Positions 1 to 12,785 of a DNA stretch of 64,000 nt are shown in pieces. The DNA lies in assembly GCF_030272615.1 (NCBI RefSeq), contig NC_081406.1, positions 473,050,400 through 473,114,399 of the forward strand. The letters are read 5' to 3'. The DNA comes from Cryptomeria japonica (lineage: Eukaryota; Streptophyta; Pinopsida; Cupressales; Cupressaceae). Within the stretch, counting starts at the first letter, position 1. Each line of letters opens with the position of its first letter. A model generated the notes under the pieces. It ran no database searches. It was not told the DNA's origin and was given only the letters and a program-made list of their open reading frames with translations. A program made the translations under genes and the position numbers.

Positions 1-589
1 TGAATGATTGTTGGTTACATGTTACACCTACCCTTTCTATTGAGAAATGTCTCTAAGATTATTACCCCCACTATTACTTGGCATAAGATTCACAAACTAC
101 TTCTCATTCATGACCATGCACTATGGATTATCTATCTATACCTATGTTTATAATAGTCACGATGTCTTTTGAAACTCATGTCACCCACCCATGTATGGTA
201 CAATCATTTTGTTGCATATCATCCAATCATTGTATTCCACAAGGTCACATTCCTTTGAGACATATATTCAAACAATATATATGCTCTATGTACATGTCAA
301 GTTTTTACATATGAGTTTACTAAGGCAGTTACAATAACAACATTTGATGAATTTTATTTTTCCATTATGCTTTGAATGGCCTTTAGTATCATGGAGATAG
401 TCATAAATTCTTCTTATCATCGTCATCTTTGTGCTACTTAATGTGACTATCCTATTTTGTTGGTTCATGGCCATAACACTTGCTCGTTCAAGAAATTAAA
501 CTTTTGATTGTCAAGGTAATAGAAAGCCACCTTCACAATATATCTAAGGTTTGAAAGAAATAAAACAACTGCATTGTAAGTGTTGTCCA
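1..589. other. Flank left of Copia element D, unassigned
   Basis: AT-rich sequence before the left end of element D. I recognise no coding domain, LTR end or RNA gene in it. The five bases just before the D LTR (585-589, GTCCA) would be its target duplication, but the matching copy is outside the window. Confidence 0.4.
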
Positions 590-2075
590 TGTTAAACACA
601 CCACTAGATTGAGCAGGTGGGAATGAACTATTTCGGAGCTCAAAAACTTTACTTTTGATCAATTATTCAAAACATAATTAACATGATACTACAATGATAA
701 AACATGAAAGAACAAAGCACAACAACCACAAGAACACCAAATCTATGTGGAATACCCTAAACAAAGAAAAACCATGATGAGAATCACACTCACAATATGA
801 ATAATTGATTACAATGTTTACACTCAAGTCTTAGGAGCTCATTGCCCTTGAAAGGACTTGAAAAGATAAGGTGCACAACCTTAGGGCAAGATACAAAGGG
901 TTCCACAAGTTGTCAAAAGGAACACACCTTCTTTTGATAAGTGCAAAGGATCAATGAACTAAAATAAACAAGATATCTTGTTCATGAAATTGTCCTTGGA
1001 CCACTATTGCAAGTGATCAATATCATGGAAAACACATCTTACCTCAAACACTATCTCAAGCCTCTTCACAAACTATCTTTCACACTTTTTTTATACCATA
1101 TTTTCTTGCACATTATTCATATCCACTTCATATCAATTCACTTACATCCCATGTACAACTCATATATCTGCACAACTACATGCACAAGATAATTCATTAA
1201 GACTCTCAACTAGGTTGACCATAAACAAAATAAGAAATATTACATCAAGTATGCCACCCAAAACCAAAAATCCATTGTGGTCCAATCCCTAAGATAGATG
1301 TGACCCAAACACATCACAACACATCTAAACCATACATGCTAACACATCCTCCAAGTTTGACATAAAATGAAACATGTAGATAAAAATTAAAGCACGCCAA
1401 TCAGATGACCCAAAAACATCCTCCAAAGCATAAAATACAATGTATATCTACACACATCATGAAGAGACCCATACCAACACCTAAACTCAACCACCAAAGC
1501 ATATCCATACCAAAAAGGCATGATCCAGATAAGACAAATCACCTCAATTAGTCGTAACCCAAACTAGTTGACAACACTAAACTTAGACCACCATAACTTC
1601 ACTTCCCAACCAAACCATCACTAGAAAATAGAACTTGAACATTTTACAAACCAAATGAACGTGTCCTTCAAACCATGACACTTAATTCCACATGTCAGAG
1701 AAGCACCAATCATTCTCTAGATCAATTCTAATAGACACCCCACTATCAGAAACAACAACAACCAACTTTGACATATAAGCAATAAAGGACCTACAAACTT
1801 GATAGTGCAACACACATAGATCATAGACATTATATCCAAAACTATACTCCATGATCTTCACATACTTTAGGAATACAAATCATTCTTCCATTGAGACATT
1901 AAATACTCTTTCCTGCATATTGAAACTTATACTACAACACTCTTCCAGAAACACCTAACACTTACACAACATCACTACTAACCCAAAATGAAAACAAAAA
2001 AACACTCACTTTCAAACCACCTACAACATATAGTGACATCAATGACAACACAACAAAACATAACTCAAGTTTCCA
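590..2075 (-). repeat. 3' LTR of Copia D
   Basis: The LTR reads TGTTAAACACACC at its left end and ...GTTTCCA at its right end, giving TG...CA on the minus strand. Bases 590-1050 align to 55463-55905 (about 16% differences by eye in the first 215 bp), which defines the LTR pair. A run of purines on the minus strand lies immediately to the right. The degenerate GATTGAGCAGGTGGGAATGAA near 607 corresponds to the G-run module seen in F, H, I and J. Confidence 0.8.
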
Positions 2076-2076
2076 A

Positions 2077-2100
2077 TATTCTCCCCCTTTTTCATTGATG
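2077..2100 (-). other. Polypurine tract of Copia D
   Basis: On the minus strand the sequence reads AATGAAAAAGGGGGAGAAT directly before the 3' LTR start. A PPT at this place primes plus-strand DNA synthesis. The surrounding CCATCAATG context is typical of Sirevirus-type Copia elements. Confidence 0.75.
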
Positions 2101-2369
2101 GCAATACTACCACCAACAATAAAGAGTGCTACATTCACATCTGATCTCTCTCCTAATTTCTCTCTCCCTTTGATATCAAGGACAAAGGGTGAAACAAATA
2201 CCAACATCAAATCTCTCTCACTCACTCACCAAACTTTGATACCTACAAAACTTAGTGCTCCTCTTAAGAGCACCCATTGCATCAATCCAAGAGAAAAAGA
2301 TGAACTTTTGAACCCCCCTTAGATAGATCCACCACTTAAATGCATCTAGTTTAAAAAAGGAGGGGCAAT

Positions 2370-2779
2370 AACCCCTAAATTCTACTGAAGATACTCAAAG
2401 GTATCCTTCACCAATGCCTTAGTAAAGATATCTGCAATTTCTTCCTTAGTAGATGCATAATCCAACTGACTTCCTTCTCTGCAACTTTCTCTCTTAAGAA
2501 ATGATAGCAGATTGAAATGTGTTTAGTCCTTGAATGCACCACTGGATTTTTTAAAATAATGATAGCACTTGTATCATCACACATAATAGGAATTTCCTAA
2601 TCATACTTCACATTGATATCTTTAAGAGTTTGATTCATCCACATAACCTGAGAATAGTAAGATGATGTTGCAATATATTCTGCCTCTATAATAGATAATG
2701 GCATTGAATCATGTTTCTTACTCAACCAAGAGACCAAACTGTCTCCTAAGAAAAATCCACTATCACTTGTACTTCTACT
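2370..2779 (-). pseudogene. Copia RNase H, C-terminal piece (element D)
   Basis: Minus-strand translation gives SLVSWLSKKHDSMPLSIIEA followed by EY, the conserved end of the Copia RNase H. A later stretch contains TKEEIADIFTKAL, the usual tail of Copia pol. The open part runs from 2788 down to 2597 and its first bases lie in insert E; below 2597 the frame is broken by stops. The upstream half of the domain continues at 7092, across insert E. It would have degraded the RNA of the RNA-DNA hybrid during reverse transcription; it is not functional here. Confidence 0.85.
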
Positions 2780-5700
2780 TGTTGCCACATGAAGGATTGT
2801 GCCATGTTGCTAAGTTGGGATCTTAGCAATCATGTGAAACATGGAATGATCCTCAAGCTTGGGGGTTGCCTATGTTTTGGATCAATCTCCAGAGAGGGAT
2901 GGTTCCCTTGACCAATCACCTAAAACTAACTTTCTTGATGGGGAAAAAGGATGGAAAGATTACTTGAATTGAAACCTATCCTATGAGGAGGTGATGCATC
3001 AAAATCTAACTGAGGTCTACAACCTGCTTAACTCACAAAAACCTTCAACAAATAGACCCGAATCTCTCACAACTCAACTAAACATGTGATGAATAAATAT
3101 TTATTAGAAAGGGTTGAGCCTAATGCTTTCTTGAAGGAAAACCAACTAGTTTTCACAATTACAAACCATCAAAATTAACTAACACAATCTAAGACCTGCA
3201 ACTACCATGTATCCTCTAGCATCAAATTCTAATTGAATGAGATAAATTAAAGGACTTTGAACATAAATCACAGAAATTCATCCAAATCATTCATCTAAAA
3301 TTTAATACAAGAAGTATTAAGAAGGAAAATGTTGCTATTTTATTGAAAATAAAGGTGTTTCTATTGTTACAAAACTCATAAAATGAGTTTACAATGCTTC
3401 ATGCCCCGCTGAATACAAAAGGTAGAGAGAAAAGAACTAGCCAAAAAGAGAGAAGAGAAGATTTTATAGAAAAGGAGTTGATCTCAATAGAAGGTTGACT
3501 GATGTTGGACTTCACCTCTTCATCTTCAAACTCAAGTTGAACTAAAAGTCTCTACCTTGATCTTATCTCTGTCTTTCATGATATTTGGCCTCTTGGGTCG
3601 AATTTGCTTGAAAATCATGCATAAAGGCATGTAAAATTGATAGAAACTAAGTGTTGGTGGCCCTAAAACACCTCTTAACTTATATATAACTCATAAGGAA
3701 GTCCAAACCAAGGTGTAACTTCCCCTTAGCTATCACAACTCTTTCTTTTTAGGCTTCAACGTGTAGCATGAGTTGAAACTAAACCTCTTTTTATTCAATC
3801 TTCTCTTTAAAATCAAGTGTAAAACTAGAACTTATTGTTTAATTTCAAAAGTGAATGCGTAAGAAATGGATTTGCATTTGAAAGGACTCTATGATATTCT
3901 CATAATCATCGAGCTCTTATTCCATCAAAATACCACTTTACATCTTTCCTTTAAAAGACACAAGAAATACATCCACAATGAAATAACCATTGCTATTACA
4001 CTCACTGCTCTTTGTAATGATTGTTTTAATTGTTTGTGAGATCTTTCAAATCACTATCTTTATTTGCCTCATAACCTCATATTGTGGCAACCTTGTTATT
4101 CTCTGTTCTTTGTTTCATATGCTACATTTATTGTCATAACTTTTGTACTCTTTTGATTGCATTCAATCTTTGTTACAAATTTTCACTATTTCCTTAATAG
4201 GGCACTGCTACCTTCATAACTACTATTCATGACATATGATTTGATCTTATATTTTACCTTGATTATTTTACTGCTTCTTTGGGTCATTGGTTAGAGATTT
4301 CCATTCCTTATTTACAACTCTAATCATCTCTTTTCATTTTGCTTCTAATTTTCAAGATTGTATTTTCTCATTAGGGCTGCTTTGAATTGCTTGATAGTCT
4401 CAGGACTTTGTTCTTTTCAATAGTGAAAAAATTTGTGGGGAACCTTCAATCATGAACCTAGGGTTTGATTCACTACTGTATGGTTGCAACAATATGTCTA
4501 CTCTAGAATGAAGTGTTGCTTTCTCAATATTATTTGCCTTAGCTTTTCTTACTGTGTCTTTTATCCATAATGGACTATGACAGGGCTATACTGCTTTGTG
4601 TCCTCATGAGACTAATCTATACTTAGCCAAGGTTTCTCTTGCAAATATAATTCTATTATCTCCTTTTTCATTTGGTTTGTCCTTTGTGATTTATCATGAT
4701 GTTTCATTGTCTTAATGCATTGCTTCTATTGTGCACAGTGTCATTTTGGATCACTGTCCTTTTCTACTCTTATATAGGTCTAAGACCATACCCAGATCTC
4801 TGCTATATGCTATTTTTAAGAAGAGAATGCCCATCCTATTCATTGCTAAATTTGTCCTTAATGATTGTGATCCTTGAGGCTTATTACTGCTATAATCATT
4901 ATACTTGGGATTGATCTGATATCTCCTAGCTATGCTTTTTGACCGTCACTGTCTTTCTATGAGTTGTATGAAGAGCACCATCATTTAGACCTTCTCTTTT
5001 GGCTTTGATGTTCATGGAGTGCTCTATCAACATTGCATCCTCTAAATCTCTTCCCTACACAAAACCTAATTGGAGATCCGTTTTGATTGCAAAGTCCCTA
5101 TGTTGTGAATTGCTATGACTGTCTTTTACCAAATACTACTCTTTGTTGTGGTTGATCACTGCAATCCTTGACTAGAACTTACCTTTAATGGCTCTTTTAG
5201 TAGTGATTCTTAAGAATACCAATATCTTTGTCTTAATGATAGTGCTTTGTTCATTTCTTTTGTAGGACTTATTCTTGCTTGGGGTCTACCCTCATAAATG
5301 ATTGTCAACTTCTTAGTTTGGTAGGGACTGCATTTATTTTCTATTGTCTTTTTCTCTTTCTATGGCGTTATTGTCTAAGGGTTGCTCATTCTTTGTGATA
5401 TTATTGTTATCATAAGGTCATAAACAAACTATAGGTGGTTGGCTATCGTAAGCTCTCATGACTACCATTAGGTCTTCTAAGATCATAAACCTTTCTATGC
5501 TAACATTATTGTGACTGTGTGACCTCCTAGATTTGTCTTCAATGACTAAACCATTTTCACTGTATATCCAACATCATTGCTCTAGGTCTCTGAGCTATAT
5601 GATTGCCTTTGATCTTAGACTTAGAGCCTCCTCATTGTTACTATGTTTTATGTCTTGGCTACATTAAGACTCCTTATGTCATGTGCCATAGTGAATGGCA

Positions 5701-7086
5701 TTCTTGCTCTTATTGTTCTTAAGGGGCTATTCACTGATTTGATCATGTTGTGTGTACGATATTATTCACTATGACAAACTTTTAGGATCTGGGTTTGTTC
5801 TTGTGTAGAAGTTCCCAATACTAGACTATTCCATCATAAGATGATTGTAACTATTGTATGATGTTTCTTGTAAAGGTGACTATCATCTTCTCATATAGTG
5901 ATCTTTCGATTGCTATCTTTTATAGAAAAACCTTTATTGTTATGATTTATATCCCTCCTCATTGAGTTACTATGATCTCCATTCTGTAACATTTTGCATG
6001 AACTGCCCTAAGGCTTGCAAACTTGCATTGCCATATCTATCTTAGATAGTATTCTTTTGGAATTACTTCATGACTGGGACTATTCATTGGTCTTGATTTC
6101 TCTAGAGAATCTTTGAAAATACTTCGTTCACAAAGCTTACTGCATTCAATTCTTGAGGCTATTCTTTGGAAAGTAACCCTATTAATGTATTTGTTACCTT
6201 TAATGAGTATGACTATTTTGCCAATCTTTAGACTGTTATCTTTGGGTTTGGACACAAAAACCTTCTTACTCATAGCACAAATTTCTCAATGACCAAACAT
6301 GCTATAGGTAATAATAATTGAAGCTCTTACTATACTATGTGATTGAGCTCTTTCTTTGATACTAATGAGAGGCTATCAACGAGAGAAATAGACCCATTGA
6401 GAGGTGAATTTGTGCATGACTTGTACAAGGATTAATGGGCTTTGATCCTTCATATATAACCATCTCTTCTCCTACCATGAGTCTATCCCACATGCTCTTC
6501 ATTTTCCATTATGCACATGTCATGCCCAAGACACTGAAACAACCTAACTACTTACTCTCTTAGGAAAATATAGGGGAAGCCTGCTGATGGTGGCCATTAC
6601 TGAAGTAGCACATGAGATTCGTGCATGAAATTGCATTTCATATATTTTGATAAAACATGGCCACCATTGTAGCCTTTTATGAGGATGAATTTGTATTATA
6701 ATAAAGGCTCTCTCTTGTATAACTAAGCCTTTATCTAAAAAGCCCTATTTTTTCCCATTTCCATGTAGAAAAGACTTCATGATGTGCTTGTCACATGATG
6801 GAATACTCATGTAAATTGAAATTTTGGCTTTTTCCCTTTACAAAAAATACTTCCCTCCTCAACTTAAAGATAAACTTTGAGATTATATTCAACGCAAGAT
6901 TCAATATTTTAAATCTTTGATAATGAAACAAGAAATTTAACATTATTAATTGTCTTGTTAAGCCATCAAAATAAATGAATTAAAATTTCAATTTGTACTA
7001 TCATTTAAACTCCTCAAAACTTTATCATGAATACTTATAACCTTGGTGAGGCTATTTTTAACCTGAAAGTTAAAAAATAGATAACA
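2780..7086. repeat. Solo LTR E inside D RNase H
   Basis: A 4.3-kb insert begins TGTTGCCACATG and ends AGATAACA, flanked by exact copies of CTACT at 2775-2779 and 7087-7091. Removing it joins the two halves of the D RNase H reading frame. I found no internal direct repeat of its ends, no PBS and no coding domain, so a solo LTR left by LTR-LTR recombination is the best reading. A near-perfect hairpin (CTATTTTTAAC / GTTAAAAAATAG) sits at about 7050-7079, just inside the right end. The orientation is unknown. Confidence 0.75.
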
Positions 7087-7091
7087 CTACT

Positions 7092-7638
7092 ATCATCCAC
7101 ACATCCAGCCCAATTAGCATTTGTATATAATTTTAGAGTGAAATCATCACCCCTCTTATACTATAACCCATAATTCAAAGTCTCTTTCAAGTATCTAAAT
7201 ATCTTGTTCATTGTGTGATCATGAGATTACTTAGGATTAGCTTGATATTTGGAAACCAAGCAGACAACCTGCATTATATCCAATATTGAAGCAGTCAAAT
7301 GCAATAATCCTTCAATCATAGACCTTTAATGTTTCTGATCCCCATCTAGAGATCCATTATCCTTTCTTAACTTACAATCAGTGCCATAGGGATTGCAACT
7401 AGTTTAAAATTCTCCATCCCAAACTTCTTCAACAATTCCTTGATATACTTGGTCTAAAAAATAAAAATGTCTTCTAATTAACTTGTTCACGAAGAAAAAA
7501 TGACAACTCACTTATCATAGACATGTCAAACTCCTTTTTCATCTCTTCTGCAAACTTCTTACATACATTATCATCTCCTCCAAATATGATATTTTCAACA
7601 TGCACAACAACAATAATAGTTTATCACCTTCAAATTTT
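7092..7638 (-). pseudogene. Copia RT end and RNase H start (element D)
   Basis: Minus-strand frames give IIFGGDD, CKKFAEEMKKEFDMSM, YIKELLKKFGMENFK, then the RNase H start YTNANWAGCVDDSS, all standard Copia RT/RNase H blocks. The catalytic YVDD box is replaced by HVEN at 7591-7602, so both active-site aspartates are lost. Several stops and frameshifts lie between the blocks. The left end runs into insert E and the right end is cut by the LTR of element A; the RT continues at 52298. Confidence 0.9.
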
Positions 7639-8444
7639 TGATGTGGGAGCATCTTCAGTTCTTGGCAATCTTGCATCAACCAAAAATATTTTTTTGTTTT
7701 TCTTTATGTTTTGCAGTTTCAACATTTCTTTTTGTGTTTCTTTTCATTTGCACACCAGACATTGCAGAGATGGATTTTTCTTGTGGACATGTTCATCTAC
7801 CTTATCCTAAGTCTACAAGGCATTTGGATTTTTTTTGATCAAGTTATCGCTTCTAGAATGTGGGATAGTTTTCTAGCTCAAAGCATCGGAACCTCTTGGA
7901 CATATTTGCTAATGGAGAATATTAAAAATCTTTCTCGTAGCTTGTGGAGCCTAATGTTTTTCCTTCCAATGTTCCTTGGGGTGTGTCTGAGCTTCCCTTG
8001 GGTCCCCACATCATTCTATGTTATTTTTGGAGCGATTCCTTTGGCGGAGGCCAACCTCATTATTTTACACGTTACATCTTCTTCATCGACATTTGTTCCA
8101 TCTTGGGATGATGCAAATCTTCCTAGAGCTATGAATATCATATAAATCAATTTAATCAAGCAAATAGACATAATTTTTAGGCAAGAAGATAGACATAGAA
8201 GATCCGAAGTTGGCTCGCATTCTTGCTTGAGCCCAGATATTGTATTTGAGCATGTTTGTAATCTTGCTTGTGTACCGAATCTTCTAAGCCCACATGTTGT
8301 CAGCCAGTTGTACTTGAATTCATGATATAATATAATTCAGATCCTACATTGCCTCCATCACATTGAGTTTTTTGTGTTGTGTTTCATTTGCTTCATGGTT
8401 TGGATTGTTCTCTTTGAGGACATACACCTATTGTGACTGCACCA
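7639..8444 (+). repeat. 5' LTR of element A
   Basis: The LTR begins TGATGTGGGAGC and ends GACTGCACCA two bases before the PBS. It aligns with 15661-15948 and then, after a 36-kb gap, with 51777-52292. The short open frames in it are not conserved between the copies and are not genes. Confidence 0.9.
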
Positions 8445-8446
8445 AG

Positions 8447-8458
8447 TGGTATCAGAGC
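8447..8458 (+). other. Primer binding site of element A (tRNA-iMet)
   Basis: TGGTATCAGAGC is the complement of the 3' end of plant initiator methionine tRNA, the common primer of plant LTR retrotransposons. It lies two bases after the 5' LTR and fixes the plus orientation of the element. Confidence 0.95.
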
Positions 8459-8484
8459 GAGTTTTCATTCTGGAGATTGTGGAG

Positions 8485-9879
8485 TGATGGTATGATGAAA
8501 GAATAAGTATTTGGTAGATTACTGAGAGGGGGGTGAATCAGTTCCCAAGCTCAAACATGCAAAGTAATATTATCAATGAAATACCACTATCAAGATCAAT
8601 ACTCATAAAAATATTGGTTGTTTGTTCCAACAACTTAATAGTAAACATCATTTAGCTTGTAAACATCCAAATGCTTTATCATATGTCAATACGTCACTCC
8701 TCAATGCATCCGGTTATCATGCCTTATCAGAAATAGTTAATCAAATCAATCATAAGATCATAACCACAAAAACATTCACCACATGACACAAGTATTTATA
8801 CGTGGAAAACCCAAATAGGTAAAAACCATAGTGAGATGAGACTCACAAGATAATATCTGAACTTTTATGAAGTTTTCCCTACTAGGAGCCAAGCCTGTTA
8901 AAGCTTTTACAAAAGTCTTGTTAAGAACTGATCCTGTTAGGAATTACCTTGTTAAGGGATTGACTACAAATGCCTTGTTAGAAGCAAATACCCTGTAAGG
9001 AGTAACCTCAGTAGAGGATTTGAAAATCCAATCTAATGGACCACCTTGTTAGAGGATTTAATAAGTAACCAAGCTTGTTAGAGCTTACCCTATTAGGGGA
9101 TTTCAATTCTACTGTAATTGTTAAAAAACAATAGAAGTTTCTTGATCTGTCTGAATAGCACTATATTTGCTTGATCAGATCCATTTAAGATTCTATCTGC
9201 CTTTACTCAAACTGCAGACTCATTCTCCGGTTTGGCAATCACAAACTCAACTGATTTCTGCCAACTCTTGCCAACACTCAACAAAAAAACTTCATCGACC
9301 TTAAATAAAAATCAATTAGGTCGGTAACACTACAAAAATCTAATCCTCTCATCGTGATTACAAACAAGTCGGTATAAGCATGATCATTGGATTTCATAGC
9401 AATCTCTACACATCAATCAAGAAAACCTCAACCGCTCCTTGATTACCGCTTCATCAAGCTCAGTAACTCATCACGCATTTTGCATTAGATGCAATACATT
9501 TTGTTCATTCCCTAGACAAACAAATGCGCCAAAATTTTTTGAACTTGTCTTCATACAATGACCTTACGTGTCACCATCATTACCACTCAACCAACATAAC
9601 CAATTCAACAACCTTAATCAGTTAGGGTTTAGCAAAAACAACTAGTAAGGATTACCGGTTACATAACATAGAAAGGGTTTAACCTTTTACTCCGATTACC
9701 GGTTCAACTCACAAACTTACATACTGGTTTACAATAACCTTCACAAAGTTCTTCCTACCGGTTACAAGACAATATCAACAATAACAACAATATCATCATC
9801 ATTAATATCATTACCGGTTCAATTGACATCAATGACAACATATCATATCATTAATAAAATCTTCAAGCAAATGCCAACA
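8485..9879 (-). repeat. Solo LTR H (Copia-type) in element A leader
   Basis: The insert begins TGATGGTATGATG and ends ATGCCAACA, with target duplications TGGAG (8480-8484) and CGGAG (9880-9884), one mismatch. It has the GAGAGGGGGGTGAATCAGT module 40 bp from its left end and ends near ATCAATGACAACATAT, as in solo LTR I and the LTR of F. By comparison with D, whose PBS follows this module, the LTR is in minus orientation. It contains no gene. Confidence 0.8.
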
Positions 9880-9955
9880 CGGAGTCCTATAAGATTTTTT
9901 TTGTAGGGTGGCAGATTGCGGATCTGACCTGTAGATGCAGAGGACTAGCGTAACA

Positions 9956-11027
9956 ATGGCCCAAAGAGGAAATGTTAGAGGTGGTGGAGTGCGTGGAAAT
10001 GAAAACCTTGTTGTGATGGAAATGTTAAGAGGGATTGCAGCCCGATTGGAAGCTATTGAAATGGCCTAGAGAAGAGGTTGACATATTGAAGATGTGAGTG
10101 ATGATGAAGAAGAAGAAGTGGGAGCAGGAAGTAGGAGTGAATCCATCGGCAAATGATCTGGATGAAGAGAGGTTCAAAATATCCTTGACAAGAGTGAATA
10201 CTAAACCATATTTTAACCTATCAGATTATGATGGCAAGTTAGATTCAAATGAATTGCTCAATTGGATTATGGAGATGGAAAAGTATTCTGATTTTGAGAA
10301 CACCACTGAAGATAAGAAGGTGAGATATGCTTGCACTAAGTTGAAAGGACATGTGTCTCTTTGGTGGGAACATTTGCAGGTAGATAGACAAAGAAGAGGT
10401 AAAAGAGAAGATTAAATCTTGGGAGCAGATGGTTAACAAGTTGAAATCAAAGCTCATTCATGTCGATTATCAAGTAAATTTATTTTGGAAGTTGCAAAAC
10501 CTAAAGTAGAAGGAGTTTAGTGTGAAGGAGTATACTGAAGCATTCTACAATTTGAATATTAGATTCAGATATGTTGATGATGAGATTGAACAAGTTGCTA
10601 GATACCCTAATGGGTTGCAGATGTCTATATAAAATTAACTTAGTCTAATCAAGTTGCAGAGTGTTGAGGAAGCTTATCAATATGCCCTGAAGTCGGAGGA
10701 GAAGTTGAACAAAAGACATGAGTAGAAGTAAAGAGGTAGAGGAGGAATATTTCACAAAGGAAGGACCTATAGCGAAGGAAGAGGACCCAGTGCATATCAT
10801 AAAAAAGACAAGTTAACAGAGATGGTAGTTCATACCAGAGGGATGACAAAACTTTTTGCCGGAGGAGAGAACCTAATGGTTACCAAATTTAGGGTTATGA
10901 AAGGAAGACAAAAGATAGGATAAGAGAGTGTTTAGAGGAACCTTCTTTAAGTGCAGAGGTGAAGGATATCATTGTTTTGAATGTAAGAAGGAAGAAAATA
11001 GTAGAAGATCAGCATTGGTGGAAGAAG
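9956..11027 (+). pseudogene. Gag of chromovirus A, broken
   Basis: The frame starts with ATG at 9956 (MAQRGNVRGGGVRG), the usual start of plant chromovirus gag. A stop follows within about 40 codons. The retrotransposon gag core is open at 10098-10415: YDGKLDSNELLNWIMEMEKY, then KKVRYACTKLKGH and LWWEHLQ. After frameshifts, EAYQYALKSEEKLNKR and a remnant zinc knuckle (CRGEGYHCFECKK near 10950) can be seen. Gag would have formed the virus-like particle. The 3' end is interrupted by solo LTR I, after which the polyprotein continues at 12169. Confidence 0.85.
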
Positions 11028-12163
11028 TGATGGAATTGAAAAGAACTGAGAGGGGGGGGTGAATCAGTGACACCAAAAATAAAACTACTTCAAACACTAA
11101 CCGGTAGATGAACTTAACAAAACTTTTAAGCACAATGCATGCAATCCAAAATGATATAACAACATCCACAAAAAGTAAAGCATCCACCATAACACAAGTG
11201 TTTGTACATGAAAAACCCAAGTAGGTAAAAACTATGGTGAGATGGAACTCACAAGTTAACTATCTCCAGTAATAGATAACTGAACAATTAAGGTCTACAA
11301 AGTGCTCTACTAGGAGCGAATCTTGTTAGAGATCCCAAAGCTTGATTAGAAGCTTATACCCTATTAAAGGTAGTACCCTGTTAGGAGTAACCTCGGTGGA
11401 GGATTTCAGAATCCAAACTAATGGATCACACTGTTAGAGGATTTATACATTGAAGCTTGTTAGAGCTTACCTGGTTAGGGGATTTTATTATGTTGTAATT
11501 GTTAGAAAACAACAGGATTGGTTTGATCTATCTGAGTAGCACAATACTTGCTTGATTAGATCCTTCTTAAAATAATCATTGCTCTTCTACATACTCTGCA
11601 ACTTAACTCTTTTTACTTTCACACACAGCATAACACTTTCACTTATATCAAATAATTCATTGTGATGTCAATATATAGACATTATGATTTCATGTCGGCC
11701 TTGAGAAATCATAACACAATTTCCTAGGTGTAGTGTATCTGGATAAGTGATCATAACTCATCACAAAAATTACCGCCAAAATTTTGTTGGTAGGATAACT
11801 CATCATGATCTGTGGTAATTCATCACAAAATTACCAAATACCGGTTGGAACAATCAAATACCGGTTTGAGTAAAACATATTAATCGTTATCCTTGAATTT
11901 CCTATCATTATCTCCGCTTGATCTCCATCTTAATCTTCACCTTGATGCTGACTAATGTGTATTCACTGGTTGTCTTCTATGCATATACCAGTTGACACAA
12001 AGTATCGGTTAGAGATAAACCTCTTTAGTATAACCTCTAGCATACCAGTTGTAGTATAAACAACTTGTAGTTATACCGGTAGTCAATATAATCATATGCG
12101 TGTGTATGTATTTCATCAATGACAACATATGATGAATATATTATAATCATCATCAAGCCAACA
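11028..12163 (-). repeat. Solo LTR I (Copia-type) between gag and protease of A
   Basis: Begins TGATGGAATTG, ends AAGCCAACA, and is flanked by exact AGAAG at 11023-11027 and 12164-12168. It is homologous to solo LTR H, sharing the TGATGG start, the G-run module (11046-11068), the block near 11210-11260 related to AAAACCCAAGTAGGTAAAAA, and the ATCAATGACAACATAT end. Removing it restores the coding join from gag to protease. Confidence 0.9.
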
Positions 12164-12168
12164 AGAAG

Positions 12169-12785
12169 AACCTACCAAATCAACTAATAGATCGGAAGAC
12201 GGAGAATTATTGGTGATGAGGAGAACATTGTACCACACTGGAGATGATCAGGAGCCCTTGCAGAGGAGGAATTTATTCAAGATAAGATATAAGGTAGCCG
12301 GTAAATGTTGTAAAGTTATTATTTATAGTGGTAGTTCAAATAACCTTGTTTTAGAAGAGATGGTGAATAAGCTGAATTTGGAGAAATTGAATCACCCTAA
12401 GCCTTATCAAATAACATGAATTCAGGATGATCATAAGATACTAGTAAGTGAACAATGTTTGGTAAAATTGGAGATTGGGTCTTATCATGATGAAGTCTTG
12501 TGTGATATTATACCTATTAATATATGTCATATCTTGTTGGGTAGACCTTAGCAATATGATAGACAAGCAATACATGATGGAAGGAAAAACATATACACTA
12601 TTGTTGCAAATGGGATGAAGCAAACCTTGTTGCCCTTGGAGGAGCCTCTTAAGAGTGAAGTTTGTACAAGTGTTAGAATTTTTTTGGTGGATGGAAGGAA
12701 ATTCCTGGATGGGATGAGACATGAGAATGTGTATTTTTCTTTAGTTCCTAAGAAGACTAAGAATTCAGACCATGAAGAATAACAA
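12169..12785 (+). pseudogene. Aspartic protease region of element A
   Basis: Open from 12210 to 12419, with FKIRYKVAGKCCKVIIYSGS and then SNNLVLEE. The family active site is D-S/T-G; here it reads YSG, so the catalytic aspartate is lost. Further on, HILLGRP is followed by TAG where tryptophan (TGG) is usual. The domain would have cleaved the Gag-Pol polyprotein. It ends a few bases before the RT open frame. Confidence 0.85.

Noticed and set aside
4696-4914. Small hydrophobic open frame in solo LTR E
   Set aside because: Short, no conserved motif, and within the range expected by chance in this composition.
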